Assembly: GCF_026191115.1 (NCBI RefSeq)
Contig: NZ_JAPHOT010000001.1
Span: 682,001 to 746,000, forward strand
Reading direction: 5' to 3'
DNA length: 64,000 nt
Source of the DNA: Legionella sp. PATHC035
GTDB taxonomy: Bacteria > Pseudomonadota > Gammaproteobacteria > Legionellales > Legionellaceae
Below the pieces are notes generated by a model. The model was not told the origin of the DNA. It did not search any database and saw nothing but the letters and a program-made list of their open reading frames with translations. A program made the translations under genes and the position numbers. Below, piece by piece: positions 50,190 through 59,818 of the stretch. How positions within the stretch are numbered: position 1 is the first letter of the stretch; the number at the start of each line of letters is the position of its first letter.

Positions 50190-50577
50190 AAAAATCTCCC
50201 TAACTAAGCAGCTACCTATTCCTCCACAGAACGCAATCCATGGTGTTCTTGATAGCCAAAAACGACTAAAAACAAATTTATATTTATATTTGCTATTCGA
50301 ATTTAATTTTACACTGTGATTATTAACGGAGTATTAAGAAAATAATTAATTTTATTTATTTGTAAGAAAAATCTTATTATAACGAGTTAATAGGTAAGTG
50401 TTGTTGGTTACATTGGAAACATTTTTTCAATCAAATAATAAATAAAAACATAAAACTATTTAACGTATTAAAAACTAAAATCGATACATTATCAATAAAT
50501 TTTTCCTTTGTCACCAGTCGCAAATTTCCTCCATTTAAGGATATACTTACCAAACCCTTTTAAACCGGAATTTTTGC
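50190..50577. other. AT-rich intergenic region between csrA and a methyltransferase gene
   Basis: About 390 bases, strongly AT-rich, with no open frame that I would support. It must hold the csrA promoter (minus strand) and that of the methyltransferase (plus strand). Several TTAAC and TATAAT-like boxes are present, too many to choose between. No hairpin with a long stem and no clear regulatory-RNA signature were recognised. Confidence 0.4.
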
Positions 50578-51396
50578 ATGTCCTTGAAGGCCATGTATAA
50601 CGACATCGCGGAACACTATGCTATGGCAAATCGTTTTGGAGCAATTAGCCAGAGTCATGAAGTAGCCATTGAACAAATGAAGCGCTTTTATTTGGGCATG
50701 AAACCTCATTATAAAGTTCTTGATTTGGGTGTTGGTGATGGTGCTTTTCTAAAAAAGCTACAACAGATAATGCCGCAAGCAGAGTTTACAGGCATTGATG
50801 TTTCTTCTGAAATGTTAAAACGAGCTCGTGAAACATTGCCAGTGATTACTATAGAGGGTAGTGCCGCACAAGCCAATAAGTTCTTACCCCCTCATAGTCA
50901 AGATTTAATCCTGGCCCATTTTATTAATGCTTATATCCCGATTAAAGTTTTATTTCATGAGGCTAAATTACTGACCCGAGCGAATGGTCACTTTTCAATG
51001 ATTACCACTACTTATGATTCATTTCCGGTAGCACAACAGCGCCTTGCTGAATTTATTACCGAAGACTCCATCTTAAGCAGTGTTGTTGGTCATTATTATA
51101 AATCCATTGTAAAAAATACTACGGTTGCGGCAAACAACAATGAATTGATGCAGGCATTCCAACAGCATCAATTTGAAGTCATAGCACATCAACGCTTGGA
51201 AATTCCCATAACTCTGAATACTATTGATGAATTAGCGCTTTTCGGAATTGAAGGTACCTGGTTTCTCAATACATTATCCATCAGAATGCTCCCAAAAATA
51301 TTTTTAATTCAAAGACTAAAGAGACTTTTTAGCAAAATATTCACCTTCCCCTATCATGATACTCATATAATTGATGTCGTTCTTGCCAGAAAATGA
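50578..51396 (+). CDS. Class I SAM-dependent methyltransferase
   Basis: The 272-residue protein has a Rossmann-type methyltransferase domain: motif I VLDLGVGDGAF (about 44-54), the acidic motif II end FTGIDVSSEML, and motif IV-like SQDLILAHFINAYI. The C-terminal 100 residues are basic and hydrophobic (LSIRMLPKIFLIQRLKRLF), perhaps membrane-associated. The substrate is unknown. It lies 38 bases before a peptide-transporter gene and could share its transcript. Confidence 0.85.
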   Translation: MSLKAMYNDIAEHYAMANRFGAISQSHEVAIEQMKRFYLGMKPHYKVLDLGVGDGAFLKKLQQIMPQAEFTGIDVSSEMLKRARETLPVITIEGSAAQANKFLPPHSQDLILAHFINAYIPIKVLFHEAKLLTRANGHFSMITTTYDSFPVAQQRLAEFITEDSILSSVVGHYYKSIVKNTTVAANNNELMQAFQQHQFEVIAHQRLEIPITLNTIDELALFGIEGTWFLNTLSIRMLPKIFLIQRLKRLFSKIFTFPYHDTHIIDVVLARK

Positions 51397-51434
51397 TAAT
51401 CTGATATTTATCTTAAGATGATGAGGTAGGAAAA

Positions 51435-52937
51435 ATGATTTCTCAAGAAGTGAAAAATTATTTACCTGAATTGGCCCTGCGACAAAAACAAGCCAATAAC
51501 ATCATATATATTACCTTTTGGAGCCAATTTTCTGTATATGCACTGAATACCATATTGGTTTTATTTTTAACTCGTCCCGTATGGTCTCAAGGTTTAGGGT
51601 ACAGTCAAGCCAAAGCATATGCTTTTATAGGGGTGGCTCATGCAATGGGTTATCTCATGCCTATGCTTGGTGGCTATATGGCGGATACTGTTGTCGGAAT
51701 TAGGCGATCCATACTTCTTGGCAGTATTATGTTGGCCACTGCTTATTTGCTCATCATGATCAGTGGATATACTGTAAGTAGTCTGGGAGACACTTTTTTT
51801 ATTGCGGCCTATGCTTTTGTTCCCGCGACCAATTCTCTTTTAATGGGTACGTCTTCGAGCATGGTCTCGCATATTTATTCCGATGATGCGGTTAAAGCAA
51901 AATCTGCGATGACTTACTATTACATCGCAATTAATGTCGGTGCATTACTAGCAACTTTAATAGCGCCATTACTCTTTGAAAGCCGTTATGGCCCGCTTTC
52001 TATCCTTACCTTGGCTTTTGTTGGTAAATCCATTGCTGCATTGAATTTTGCCAAACGCTACCCTATTTATGAGAATGTTATTTGGGGAAAAGATCAATCC
52101 AAACTCTCTAAGTCAGGCATTTTTCGTTTGATTGCTTACATCGCTACCATTTATGTACTGACTTTATTTGCCTATTCTCATGTTTATGCCGCGAGCACAA
52201 TCATAGCTTCCGGTTGCGGGATAGGAATTGCCTGGTTTTTAAAAAAAACATTAACCCTTAAAGGAAGGGTACGAGTAAAGCAAATGATTGCTCTTCTACT
52301 CATCATTGAAGCAGTTGTATTTTTTGTTATCTATAACCAAATGAACAGCACCCTAATTTTATTTGCCGAAAATAATTCAGATCATAATTTATTTGGCCTC
52401 ACTGTTTCCCCCGCTCATTATCAAATACTGAATCCATTACTTATCTTAGCTATAGGCAGTCAGCTACCTCGTTTTTATAAACTGTTCCCTCATTTCACTA
52501 TTCCCTACCAATTTGCGGCGGGCACCGCACTTGCGGGAATTGCTCTTTTGGTTATGGCATGTGCTGCCTCGACGACTACAGATGGAATAATTAACGGCAA
52601 TTATATTGCGTTAACCTATATTCTTATTTCAATTGCGGAATTATGGGTGAGTGCCATTGGCTTAAGTATGGTAGGCTTGTATTGCGACAAAAGTTCAATC
52701 GCCTTTGCCATGGGTGTATGGTATTTGGCAAGTTCTTTGGCACATGCCATATCAGGAAGAATTGCTGGTTGGGTCGCAATTCCAAACACAGTCCACTCTG
52801 CCATAGAAAGCCTTCCTTACTATAAAAATTATTATTTAGCCTTAGGGATAACCGCCATAGTGCTTGGCACCCTCATGTATCTTTTCGCGTATATTTTACA
52901 AAAATTAATGGGAAAAAGAGGGATAATTTTAGGTTAA
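51435..52937 (+). CDS. POT-family (proton-dependent oligopeptide) MFS transporter
   Basis: The 500-residue protein has about fourteen membrane segments. The N-terminal part, FWSQFSVYALNTILVLFLT, and the loop GYMADTVVGIRRSILLGSI match the PTR2/POT signature. The second POT motif region near AMTYYYIAINVGALLATLIAP is also recognisable, though the ExxER motif of helix 1 is replaced by FWSQF. It probably imports di- or tripeptides, suiting an amino-acid-fed organism. A TAGGAAAA ribosome binding site precedes the ATG. Confidence 0.85.
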   Translation: MISQEVKNYLPELALRQKQANNIIYITFWSQFSVYALNTILVLFLTRPVWSQGLGYSQAKAYAFIGVAHAMGYLMPMLGGYMADTVVGIRRSILLGSIMLATAYLLIMISGYTVSSLGDTFFIAAYAFVPATNSLLMGTSSSMVSHIYSDDAVKAKSAMTYYYIAINVGALLATLIAPLLFESRYGPLSILTLAFVGKSIAALNFAKRYPIYENVIWGKDQSKLSKSGIFRLIAYIATIYVLTLFAYSHVYAASTIIASGCGIGIAWFLKKTLTLKGRVRVKQMIALLLIIEAVVFFVIYNQMNSTLILFAENNSDHNLFGLTVSPAHYQILNPLLILAIGSQLPRFYKLFPHFTIPYQFAAGTALAGIALLVMACAASTTTDGIINGNYIALTYILISIAELWVSAIGLSMVGLYCDKSSIAFAMGVWYLASSLAHAISGRIAGWVAIPNTVHSAIESLPYYKNYYLALGITAIVLGTLMYLFAYILQKLMGKRGIILG

Positions 52938-53035
52938 ATTAAATAGACCAGGCTTTAGGCTGTATAAATTTTATCATTTAGTGATTGAACAAGCACAAAG
53001 GGATTTTTTGATCGTCAATGAATCAAGGTACTTGC

Positions 53036-53063
53036 TTGAACATGACATAATTCGTACTATGTA
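53036..53063 (+). promoter_or_regulatory. Predicted promoter of the 504-residue orphan gene
   Basis: TTGAAC (53036-53041) and TATGTA (53058-53063) with a 16-base spacer lie about 27 bases before the ATG at 53090. The match is moderate. Confidence 0.35.
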
Positions 53064-53089
53064 TTTTTTGATCAGAGTGTTATTATTAT

Positions 53090-54604
53090 ATGAAAATTTA
53101 TTTTCAAAATATTACCTTCCACGGTAGCCCCTTAGTTTGGGAATTGAATGAAAGTACCCATCAAGCTACTTGCTTATTATATTGTATTAAAAAAGAGACT
53201 CATTCTCGATTTGAACCTAAAATAAGTCTCGACATGTTTCATGAATATCCTGGCGTCACTATTGACGATGGGGCAATTATTATAAAAGACGTCAGAATTT
53301 TTCCCGTCGCTTATCAAACTTTAGACCACCTTAATGAGTTAAAAGACAAAATTGTTCGATCCAAGCCCCCTATATTAAAAAAACAGAGTACTTTTTTCCA
53401 ATATAGAAAGGATAATGCCCTCGAAATGAGTACCTCCTCTAAAAATCAAGCTGATAAACGCAGACGCAGCGCATCAATGGCCGACCTTCCTTTGTATGGC
53501 CGCATCAGTTTAGATGAGTTAATTAAAAAAGATGATCATGCCAACTCATCCTTATGGGGAGATACTGTTGCCTATGAGAGCTATTTCGAGGAAAAAACGA
53601 AGAGTGACGCCAAAGCACGTGGTGCCATTTTTCTAAAATCCGTGTCCTCCTTTTATATCATGGTTCAGTATGAAAAGAACCATCACCTTTATCCTTTAAA
53701 ATCACAACTCATTAAAGAAATTCGAAAACTATTGGATATTTTGGATCCGATATATATGAATTGGTGTGCTCAAGAAATTACATCCAATAGAAAATCAATT
53801 TTTCTTTATTTTCAAAATGCAGTATTGGAAGCCATGCTTAATGGAACATTTAATGATAAGCCAACAGAATTTGACACTCCTGAACTAGAGAAATCACATC
53901 CTAAATTGAAACAATATGCAATCGATAAAGCCCGTGCTTTACGTGCTGAGTTAATGTTAATGAAATTCAATATCTTAATTAACCCCGAATTATTCCCCGA
54001 GCTCGCACTTAACGAAAAAGAAGCAAAAAAAGTACTGTCTGAAATTACTTCTTTTCGCCAATTTGTACTCAAACAGCCTATAGAAGTCATTGAAGATATC
54101 AAACAAAGTCTCAAGGATATGGCTGATTTAATTATTCAATCCGGCATTGTCGAAGAATCGAACCTAAAATTAAGTACGCAACTCAATCATGAGTTAAGCA
54201 GTAATGCTCCTGTAATCATGGATTTTCATTCATTTCAAGCATTATTACACCTTCAATTAGACAAGCAACTAAGCAGTAATAAAAAAGAGTTAATCCCTGA
54301 TATTGCTGCTAAGACGGCTAAAGAAACGATCATTCAAATAAATAAAACAATTGGGAAGTCGCATGGCCAATATATCGCTCAATTATCCAATATAGTGGAT
54401 AGCGATTTTTACTTGTGCAAGGAATGGGCTGAACAATTAGCTGTTGAATTGGAAGAAATTATACTAAAACATCCTAAGGAGGAGAAAAAAGTACTTGCCT
54501 ATAGCCATGCGATAGCAGATAAGGTGGTTAGTTTCTTACAGACCCAATTGCACGAATATACTCCCACTCTCGACGAGGGAGCAACGGCATCTATGACTAT
54601 GTAA
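53090..54604 (+). CDS. Orphan protein, Dot/Icm effector candidate
   Basis: The 504-residue product has no signal peptide, membrane segment or motif that I recognise. Residues 1-100 look beta-rich (MKIYFQNITFHGSPLVWELN). A basic, Ser-rich linker (KNQADKRRRSASMADLPLYG, about 117-136) follows; the rest is mostly helical, with Glu/Lys-rich heptad-like stretches. The tail has a Glu-rich patch (VELEEIIL, KEEKK) and ends in small and hydroxyl residues (LDEGATASMTM), the layout often seen in Dot/Icm substrates. It is a lone gene with its own promoter between core genes. Effector status is inferred only. Confidence 0.65.
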   Translation: MKIYFQNITFHGSPLVWELNESTHQATCLLYCIKKETHSRFEPKISLDMFHEYPGVTIDDGAIIIKDVRIFPVAYQTLDHLNELKDKIVRSKPPILKKQSTFFQYRKDNALEMSTSSKNQADKRRRSASMADLPLYGRISLDELIKKDDHANSSLWGDTVAYESYFEEKTKSDAKARGAIFLKSVSSFYIMVQYEKNHHLYPLKSQLIKEIRKLLDILDPIYMNWCAQEITSNRKSIFLYFQNAVLEAMLNGTFNDKPTEFDTPELEKSHPKLKQYAIDKARALRAELMLMKFNILINPELFPELALNEKEAKKVLSEITSFRQFVLKQPIEVIEDIKQSLKDMADLIIQSGIVEESNLKLSTQLNHELSSNAPVIMDFHSFQALLHLQLDKQLSSNKKELIPDIAAKTAKETIIQINKTIGKSHGQYIAQLSNIVDSDFYLCKEWAEQLAVELEEIILKHPKEEKKVLAYSHAIADKVVSFLQTQLHEYTPTLDEGATASMTM

Positions 54605-54628
54605 ATTTGAAGAGTGATACTATGTGTT

Positions 54629-54672
54629 GAATGTAATGTAGATCGGGCCAAGACTCAACCTACATCACATTC
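54629..54672. terminator. Bidirectional hairpin between the orphan gene and lipA
   Basis: GAATGTAATGTAG (54629-54641) pairs with CTACATCACATTC (54660-54672) with one mismatch, around an 18-base loop containing CCAAG. It sits midway between convergent stop codons. Confidence 0.6.
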
Positions 54673-54696
54673 AGAGCCTTAAACGAAAATATAAAA

Positions 54697-55686
54697 TTAA
54701 TTATCTAAACCCAAATTATCTTGCTTAAAGATCCTATCCGCACGATAGCTTGAACGAACCAAAGGACCAGAAGCTACCTCGAAAAATCCTTTCTGTAATC
54801 CGATCTGTCTTAACTCAGCAAAAGCCTCAGGAGTCACATAGCGCGCAATAGGTAAATGGTTTTTTGTCGGTTGTAAGTATTGCCCTAGAGTAAGAATATC
54901 TACATTATGTGCTCGTAAGTCATCCATTGTTTGCACAATTTCTTCATCTGTTTCACCTAAACCTAACATCAAGCTGGTTTTTGTCAACACATCAGGTCGA
55001 TAACGTTTCGCGTAAGCAAGCACTTTTAATGTCTGTGCGTAACCCGCTCTGTTATCACGAACAGGATGAGTCAACCGCTCTACCGTCTCTACATTTTGTG
55101 CAAATACATCAACACCACTATCCAGCAACAAGGCAATATCTCTTTCTACACCTTGGAAATCAGGAGTTAATGCTTCTACTTTAGTTTTTGGAGATCTTTG
55201 CTTAATTGCTCGTATCGTGCGCGCGTAATGATTTGCACCACCATCAGGCAGGTCATCCCTGTTCACTGAGGTTAACACCACATAATCCAGATTCATTAAT
55301 GCTACGGTATTTGCTGTATTTTCTGGCTCTTGTGGGTCCAACCAACCATGAGGATTTCCAGTGTCTACTGCACAAAAACGACATGCACGCGTGCAAACAG
55401 AACCCATTAGCATGATTGTTGCGGTACCATGAGACCAACACTCAGAAATATTAGGGCATTTTGCTTCTTCACAAACAGTAGACAGACGATGTTTTTGCAC
55501 TTGCTCTTTTACCTGGTGATATGCGGGAGTAGTATGATTCACCACGCGTAGCCATTTAGGCTTAGGTAAGCGCTCATAAGCATCTCCAGTAGCTTTTACA
55601 CCATCTTTAATTGCTGTCACGCCATGAGATGTTTTATATTTTTGTCCGCTCTCTACAACAACGGGAATATCAATGAGCTTACTCAT
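54697..55686 (-). CDS. lipA: Lipoyl synthase
   Basis: The 329-residue radical-SAM enzyme inserts two sulfurs into octanoyl chains on the E2 and GcvH proteins. The auxiliary cluster motif [13 protein letters not shown] and the radical-SAM motif [10 protein letters not shown] are both intact. The C-terminal RSSYRAD serine ligand region ([10 protein letters not shown]) is present. Length is normal. lipB is not adjacent. Confidence 0.98.
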   Translation of the reverse strand: MSKLIDIPVVVESGQKYKTSHGVTAIKDGVKATGDAYERLPKPKWLRVVNHTTPAYHQVKEQVQKHRLSTVCEEAKCPNISECWSHGTATIMLMGSVCTRACRFCAVDTGNPHGWLDPQEPENTANTVALMNLDYVVLTSVNRDDLPDGGANHYARTIRAIKQRSPKTKVEALTPDFQGVERDIALLLDSGVDVFAQNVETVERLTHPVRDNRAGYAQTLKVLAYAKRYRPDVLTKTSLMLGLGETDEEIVQTMDDLRAHNVDILTLGQYLQPTKNHLPIARYVTPEAFAELRQIGLQKGFFEVASGPLVRSSYRADRIFKQDNLGLDN

Positions 55687-55798
55687 GTTATCACCTGAAA
55701 AAACAAAGGTAATGCCGGGGCCTTTTGCATAAACATTAAATAAAGCCTAAGCGATTACAAACAAAGAGAGATGATAATCCCAAATCATCAAAATAAGA

Positions 55799-56968
55799 TC
55801 AAGTCAATTTTAAAAAGTAACCGCAAATCATCAAGATCAGTAATGTCGCAAGCGATATTGCAAAGTAAGACAATACATAAGGATATGCGATTAAACTGAC
55901 AGCAATCGCGATCAGGAACAACAAGCCAATGTTGGCTAATTTTGGACTTAATGCAGCAAAACGCGCTGTCTTAAGTAAGAGCAAGTAAACCAATAAAATC
56001 ACAATTAAAGGAAGTAGATACACCCCTTGATAAAGCAGTTGATACATGTTTGTTTGCCAATTCGTTAACTGCTGATCATTTAACCATTGTTCAAATATAG
56101 TGGACCAGTTCATGACACAAGTTTGTTGATAAATGGTAGTAATCAATCCTAATAAAAAAGCCAATGAAAAATATAAAGTTCCTGAAGCCTGTTTTTTCAG
56201 ATATTGCAGCACAAAATAAAGAGTGACTATTCCTAGTAATGCAGCAGGAATACGCAGCCATGGCAACAATTCAAAAAACGCATTGGTATAAACCTGTTGA
56301 AAATAATGGACTGTTGCTACTGAAAAAATAAACAGGAGGCTCGCGATAAGCTGTTTTTTCTTCTGGGCTTCGATTAAAAGAAAAGCAAGAAATCCTGCGA
56401 AGCAAAAAAATGCACAAGGGCTAAAGGAGTCCATAAAAGCCAGAGTAATCGTAAACCGCATCCTTGACGGTTTTTCCACCAATCCAGTAATAAACTGATT
56501 TGCATTCGCCAAATGTCGCAATGCATTCACAGTGGCTGGGGTTAACGTACCCTTTTTTTCAATTTGTTGCTTACAATGATTAATGGCATGCAATAAATCT
56601 TTGCCAGTGGTTTCTGCTGATGTAAAGCCCACCCATCGTGAATTGCAAAAATAGATTGATGGAACAGAAAAATCATCCATTTGCTGTTCGCTCAATAATT
56701 GATAAAAACGGCCTAAAGCATTTTTATCCTGATTAATATAATACCGCTGAATATGGAAATCAGGATGTTTTGATTCGATATCGCGAAAAAATGCATCGGC
56801 CTTGTGACAATGGGGACAGGTGGTGGACAAAAATAATTCTATGTTAATAACAACCTTGTTATCAGGGCTTTTGGAATACCAATTGGTTGATAATTCAGTG
56901 GCCCAAACAGGCGCATTGAATATCAATAGAGTGAGCAGCAATCTGAAAACTATTTTCATATGAGTCAT
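55799..56968 (-). CDS. Thioredoxin-like domain fused to a CcdA/DsbD-type membrane domain
   Basis: From the ATG at 56968 the product has 389 residues (an ATG at 56959 is equally possible; neither has a clear ribosome binding site). A signal peptide (about 1-23) is followed by a thioredoxin-fold domain with C51-P-H-C54 and a cis-Pro in SVPSIYF. The rest is membrane-embedded, with C185 in SFSPCAFFCF and C284 in YQQTCVMNW, which could be the redox pair of a DsbD/CcdA-like electron conduit. The domain order (thioredoxin first) is the reverse of DsbD's membrane-then-thioredoxin end. A periplasmic reductant pathway is the likely role. Confidence 0.75.
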   Translation of the reverse strand: MTHMKIVFRLLLTLLIFNAPVWATELSTNWYSKSPDNKVVINIELFLSTTCPHCHKADAFFRDIESKHPDFHIQRYYINQDKNALGRFYQLLSEQQMDDFSVPSIYFCNSRWVGFTSAETTGKDLLHAINHCKQQIEKKGTLTPATVNALRHLANANQFITGLVEKPSRMRFTITLAFMDSFSPCAFFCFAGFLAFLLIEAQKKKQLIASLLFIFSVATVHYFQQVYTNAFFELLPWLRIPAALLGIVTLYFVLQYLKKQASGTLYFSLAFLLGLITTIYQQTCVMNWSTIFEQWLNDQQLTNWQTNMYQLLYQGVYLLPLIVILLVYLLLLKTARFAALSPKLANIGLLFLIAIAVSLIAYPYVLSYFAISLATLLILMICGYFLKLT

Positions 56969-57012
56969 AAGTACATTAAAAAAGATACTATATCATCCTA
57001 AAAAAAAATCTG

Positions 57013-57453
57013 TTAATAGGAATGAATGTAATTTTCTAATTGCTCAATAACTCGAGCCTTATCCTCCAATAAATGATAAAGCACATCACCTATGGATAAA
57101 ATAGCTACAAGTTCACCGCCTTCATCACGAACGAGTACATGTCTTCTTTTTGTTGCAGTCATTGCTTGCATTGCTTTTTCTACAACATCATTAGTACTAA
57201 GAATAGTGATGTCCTTATTGACTACATCTGAAACTTTTCCTTTTTCGAGGTTAATGCACTTGTGTAAACAGGATCGGACTATGTCGCGCTCACTCACGAT
57301 ACCTATTAATTGGTTGTCATTATCGACTACAACTAATGCCCCGATATCATATTCCGTCATCATATCAATACTTTTTTTAACTGAATCTTCTGGATGGATA
57401 TAGATAATTTTTCGTCTTGGCATTGGCAATGCATTATGAATTAGGTCAGCCAT
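57013..57453 (-). CDS. CBS-domain pair protein
   Basis: The ATG at 57453 has a GGAG site six bases upstream and gives 146 residues. Two CBS motifs follow one another (about 13-68 with YDIGALVVVDNDNQLIGIVSERDI and 78-133 with RRHVLVRDEGGELVAILSIGDV), forming one Bateman module with nothing attached. Such proteins sense adenine nucleotides or related ligands and bind partner enzymes. No partner is evident. It is followed by the BON lipoprotein gene upstream on the same strand, 66 bases away. Confidence 0.88.
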   Translation of the reverse strand: MADLIHNALPMPRRKIIYIHPEDSVKKSIDMMTEYDIGALVVVDNDNQLIGIVSERDIVRSCLHKCINLEKGKVSDVVNKDITILSTNDVVEKAMQAMTATKRRHVLVRDEGGELVAILSIGDVLYHLLEDKARVIEQLENYIHSY

Positions 57454-57518
57454 TTTATTCTCCATTTGAACACACTTAACCTATCTTATAAATATAGTAC
57501 AAATGGAGAATATTTAAG

Positions 57519-57842
57519 CTAGGGACGGATAATTATGTTATTTTCAACTGCTCGTACACCTGGAACCTGACGCGCTATTTGTTCGGCGATATCACTTTGA
57601 CGAATTTTCTTTACATATCCTGTAAGAATCACAACATCTTGCCTGGTTTGAACCTGCACATGGGCTATCGCTAACTCATCATTACGCATCAAGGCTTCTT
57701 GCACTGTTTGCGCCAAATCTGCCCCTTGAGCAATTGAAGGAGTAAACGGTCTAAAAATATTGGAAGTTGCCTGATTGGACTGGCAACCCGCCAAAGAAAA
57801 AAAGAAAAAAACAACCAACGTATTCAATAAATACTTTTGCAT
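57519..57842 (-). CDS. BON-domain lipoprotein
   Basis: The ATG at 57842 follows a GGAG site by eight bases and gives 107 residues; the frame is open further upstream. The signal peptide ends in the lipobox LAGC (Cys about 19). One BON domain (about 44-105) includes VQEALMRNDELAIAHVQVQT, VVILTGYVKKIRQSDIAEQI and VPGVRAVENNIIIRP. BON domains bind phospholipid or envelope material and are common in stress-linked lipoproteins such as OsmY and DolP. Outer- or inner-membrane placement is undetermined. Confidence 0.88.
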   Translation of the reverse strand: MQKYLLNTLVVFFFFSLAGCQSNQATSNIFRPFTPSIAQGADLAQTVQEALMRNDELAIAHVQVQTRQDVVILTGYVKKIRQSDIAEQIARQVPGVRAVENNIIIRP

Positions 57843-58348
57843 AAATGTCTCCAATATCGATTCAAACAATCTAGGGTCTGTTTTCGATTCTACTGTCTTG
57901 GCCATAATGACGAATTATAAACAGCCCTTTCATACTTAGGGTAACGCTTTATTTTTATTCTACAGCCTAAGGAAGAGTGAAGCCGTAGTATGGTAAAAAC
58001 AAACAAGTAAAGTGAATAGTATGTACTTTAACTGATTAATATACAAATAAATATCTAAGAGACTATACTATTTTATGATATTAATGAGGATAAGACGAAG
58101 CTCATGAAAAAATGGATCATATCAATCAAAATAAAAGGAATCATCACCAATAAAAGAGGAACCCTGTATTTCCCCAAATAGTGGTTACCTATTGACGCAC
58201 ATCGAAAAGGGATTATGGCGGATTGCCTGGCTCTGGGTTGGTCAGGTAAGATGGTATCATCCCCTAAACTTAATAACAGTTCAGCTGATGTCCCAGGATA
58301 ATAGGTGTTACTAAAATAAAAAATGATTTTTAAATTGAGTATAAAAAC
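57843..58348. other. Intergenic region upstream of cbpA
   Basis: About 500 bases between divergent genes. A decayed CAGCCT-AAG repeat piece lies near 57963-57995. A 25-codon frame at 58104-58181 starts with ATG but has GAGG 13 bases away and no recognisable product. The part from 58195 to 58310 is richer in G and C and could be a long untranslated leader or a small RNA; no known RNA family was recognised. Confidence 0.4.
58063..58069 (+). promoter_or_regulatory. Possible sigma-S type -10 element
   Basis: CTATACT matches the extended -10 preferred by RpoS and has no good -35. It lies 280 bases before cbpA, which in E. coli is RpoS-controlled. If used, the transcript would have a long leader. 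Confidence 0.35.
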
Positions 58349-59239
58349 ATGGATAAAGACTATTACAAAATAATGGGAGTTAGTGAAGATGCCACTGAAA
58401 AAGACATTAAGATGGCCTATCGAAAACTGGCTCGAAAATACCATCCTGATATCAGTAAAGAACCTAATGCCGAAGAGCAATTTAAAGAAATGGGAGAAGC
58501 TTATGAGGTTTTAAGGGACCCCGTAAAAAGAGCGGAATATGATGCGTTTCGGAAAAATAAAGCATTCCATCAACAAGGAGCACAGAGCCATTGGCGCCCC
58601 GAAGACTCGGAACAGGTGTATCGCGGTCCATTAAATGAGGACTTATTCGAGACATTATTCGGACACTCCCGTTATCGGCAGCAACCAATGGCCGGTCATG
58701 ACTATCATGGTAAAATTAATATTGGCCTCGAGGAAGCATTTACAGGAACGGTTAAAAACATTCAGATTCCGACTACGCACGACGCTCAAGTCTCTATGCA
58801 AACATTGAAAGTGAAAATACCCGCAGGAGTTAAATCAGGTCAACAAATTCGTTTGGCTGGCCAAGGTGCACCTGGCATACATGGAGGTCCTCGTGGCGAT
58901 ATTTATTTAACGATAGAGGTTGATAAGCATCCCCTTTTTGACGTTATGGATGGTGATATCTACCTTACCCTACCCGTAACGCCTTGGGAAGCGGCTTTAG
59001 GAGCAACAATAGTGGTTCCCACTTTAGGGGGAAAAATCGATTTGAAAATTCCGCCGGGATCTCAAGGAGGACAAAAATTAAGATTGAAAAATCGTGGCTT
59101 ACCGGGTACAACCACTGGACATCAATATGTCCTTTTAAAAATTATTACTCCGCCGCCAACAACTGAAGAGGCAAAAGAAGTCTACAAAAAGATGGCACAG
59201 GTAATGCCTTTTAATCCACGCGACACGATGGGAGTATAA
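58349..59239 (+). CDS. cbpA: Curved DNA-binding protein CbpA (DnaJ-class co-chaperone)
   Basis: The 296-residue protein has an N-terminal J domain (about 5-70) with KYHPDISKE carrying the HPD motif that stimulates DnaK. A short linker follows, with no DnaJ zinc finger, then the two beta-barrel C-terminal substrate-binding domains (about 110-290) with [19 protein letters not shown] and [19 protein letters not shown]. Length and layout match CbpA. It is followed after two bases by its modulator gene cbpM. Confidence 0.96.
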   Translation: MDKDYYKIMGVSEDATEKDIKMAYRKLARKYHPDISKEPNAEEQFKEMGEAYEVLRDPVKRAEYDAFRKNKAFHQQGAQSHWRPEDSEQVYRGPLNEDLFETLFGHSRYRQQPMAGHDYHGKINIGLEEAFTGTVKNIQIPTTHDAQVSMQTLKVKIPAGVKSGQQIRLAGQGAPGIHGGPRGDIYLTIEVDKHPLFDVMDGDIYLTLPVTPWEAALGATIVVPTLGGKIDLKIPPGSQGGQKLRLKNRGLPGTTTGHQYVLLKIITPPPTTEEAKEVYKKMAQVMPFNPRDTMGV

Positions 59240-59241
59240 GC

Positions 59242-59556
59242 ATGAAGCAAGACAATACAATAATTGGCGTGCTTATTGAAGAAACCACGACTATTTCATT
59301 CAATGAGGTATGCCAAAAATATCATATACCCAAAGAATTATTGATCGAAATGGTAGAATATGGCATTTTTTCAAGCAAAACAACAAAAACAGAACATCTA
59401 AAATTAAACCAAAAAGATCTACGTAAAATTGAGTCTGCCTTTCGCTTACACCAAGATTTAGGAATCAATCTTCCAGGGGTAGCACTCGCATTAGAACTCT
59501 TGGAAAAAATAGATTTATTAAATGAAGAGCTTAATATTTTACGAAAACATTTTTGA
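59242..59556 (+). CDS. cbpM: Chaperone modulator CbpM
   Basis: The 104-residue protein is a MerR-like winged-helix relative. The sequence VCQKYHIPKELLIEMVEYGIF followed by RKIESAFRLHQDLGINLPGVALALELLEKI is typical. CbpM binds the J domain of CbpA and blocks its action on DnaK. The position directly after cbpA confirms the call. Confidence 0.92.
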   Translation: MKQDNTIIGVLIEETTTISFNEVCQKYHIPKELLIEMVEYGIFSSKTTKTEHLKLNQKDLRKIESAFRLHQDLGINLPGVALALELLEKIDLLNEELNILRKHF

Positions 59557-59599
59557 CTCGAAAAGTAATTCGCATAGATGCAATCCAGCAAAATAGCAT

Positions 59600-59633
59600 A
59601 CCCTCTCCCACTTATGGGAGACGGGAAATTCCC
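59600..59633. repeat. Dispersed intergenic repeat (copy 2, inverted)
   Basis: CTCCCACTTATGGGAG hairpin followed by ACGGGAAATTCCC, the reverse-complement arrangement of the element at 3409-3446. A second imperfect palindrome (CCGAGG-type) follows near 59680. It may terminate cbpM. The rest of the 59557-59882 spacer holds the ftsB promoter and no gene that I can support. Confidence 0.5.
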
Positions 59634-59818
59634 AAGCCCTCAGGCACTTTTACCCCCGCCTTGCCTTATTCCGAGGGTAGCGAGGTTTCTCCCATCGTAA
59701 ATACAAGAGTTCCATCTTGGGATTACCTCCTGCACTTTTGATAAGAATGCATTCCACTGCGCTTCATCCCTACGACAAATCACAAGCTAAATTCTTATAA
59801 AAATTACGCAAGCAGATA

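Noticed and set aside
58073-58480. 135-codon minus-strand frame over the cbpA promoter and J domain
   Set aside because: It overlaps the start of cbpA on the opposite strand, has no ribosome binding site and its sequence is an unstructured hydrophobic mix; treated as a shadow.
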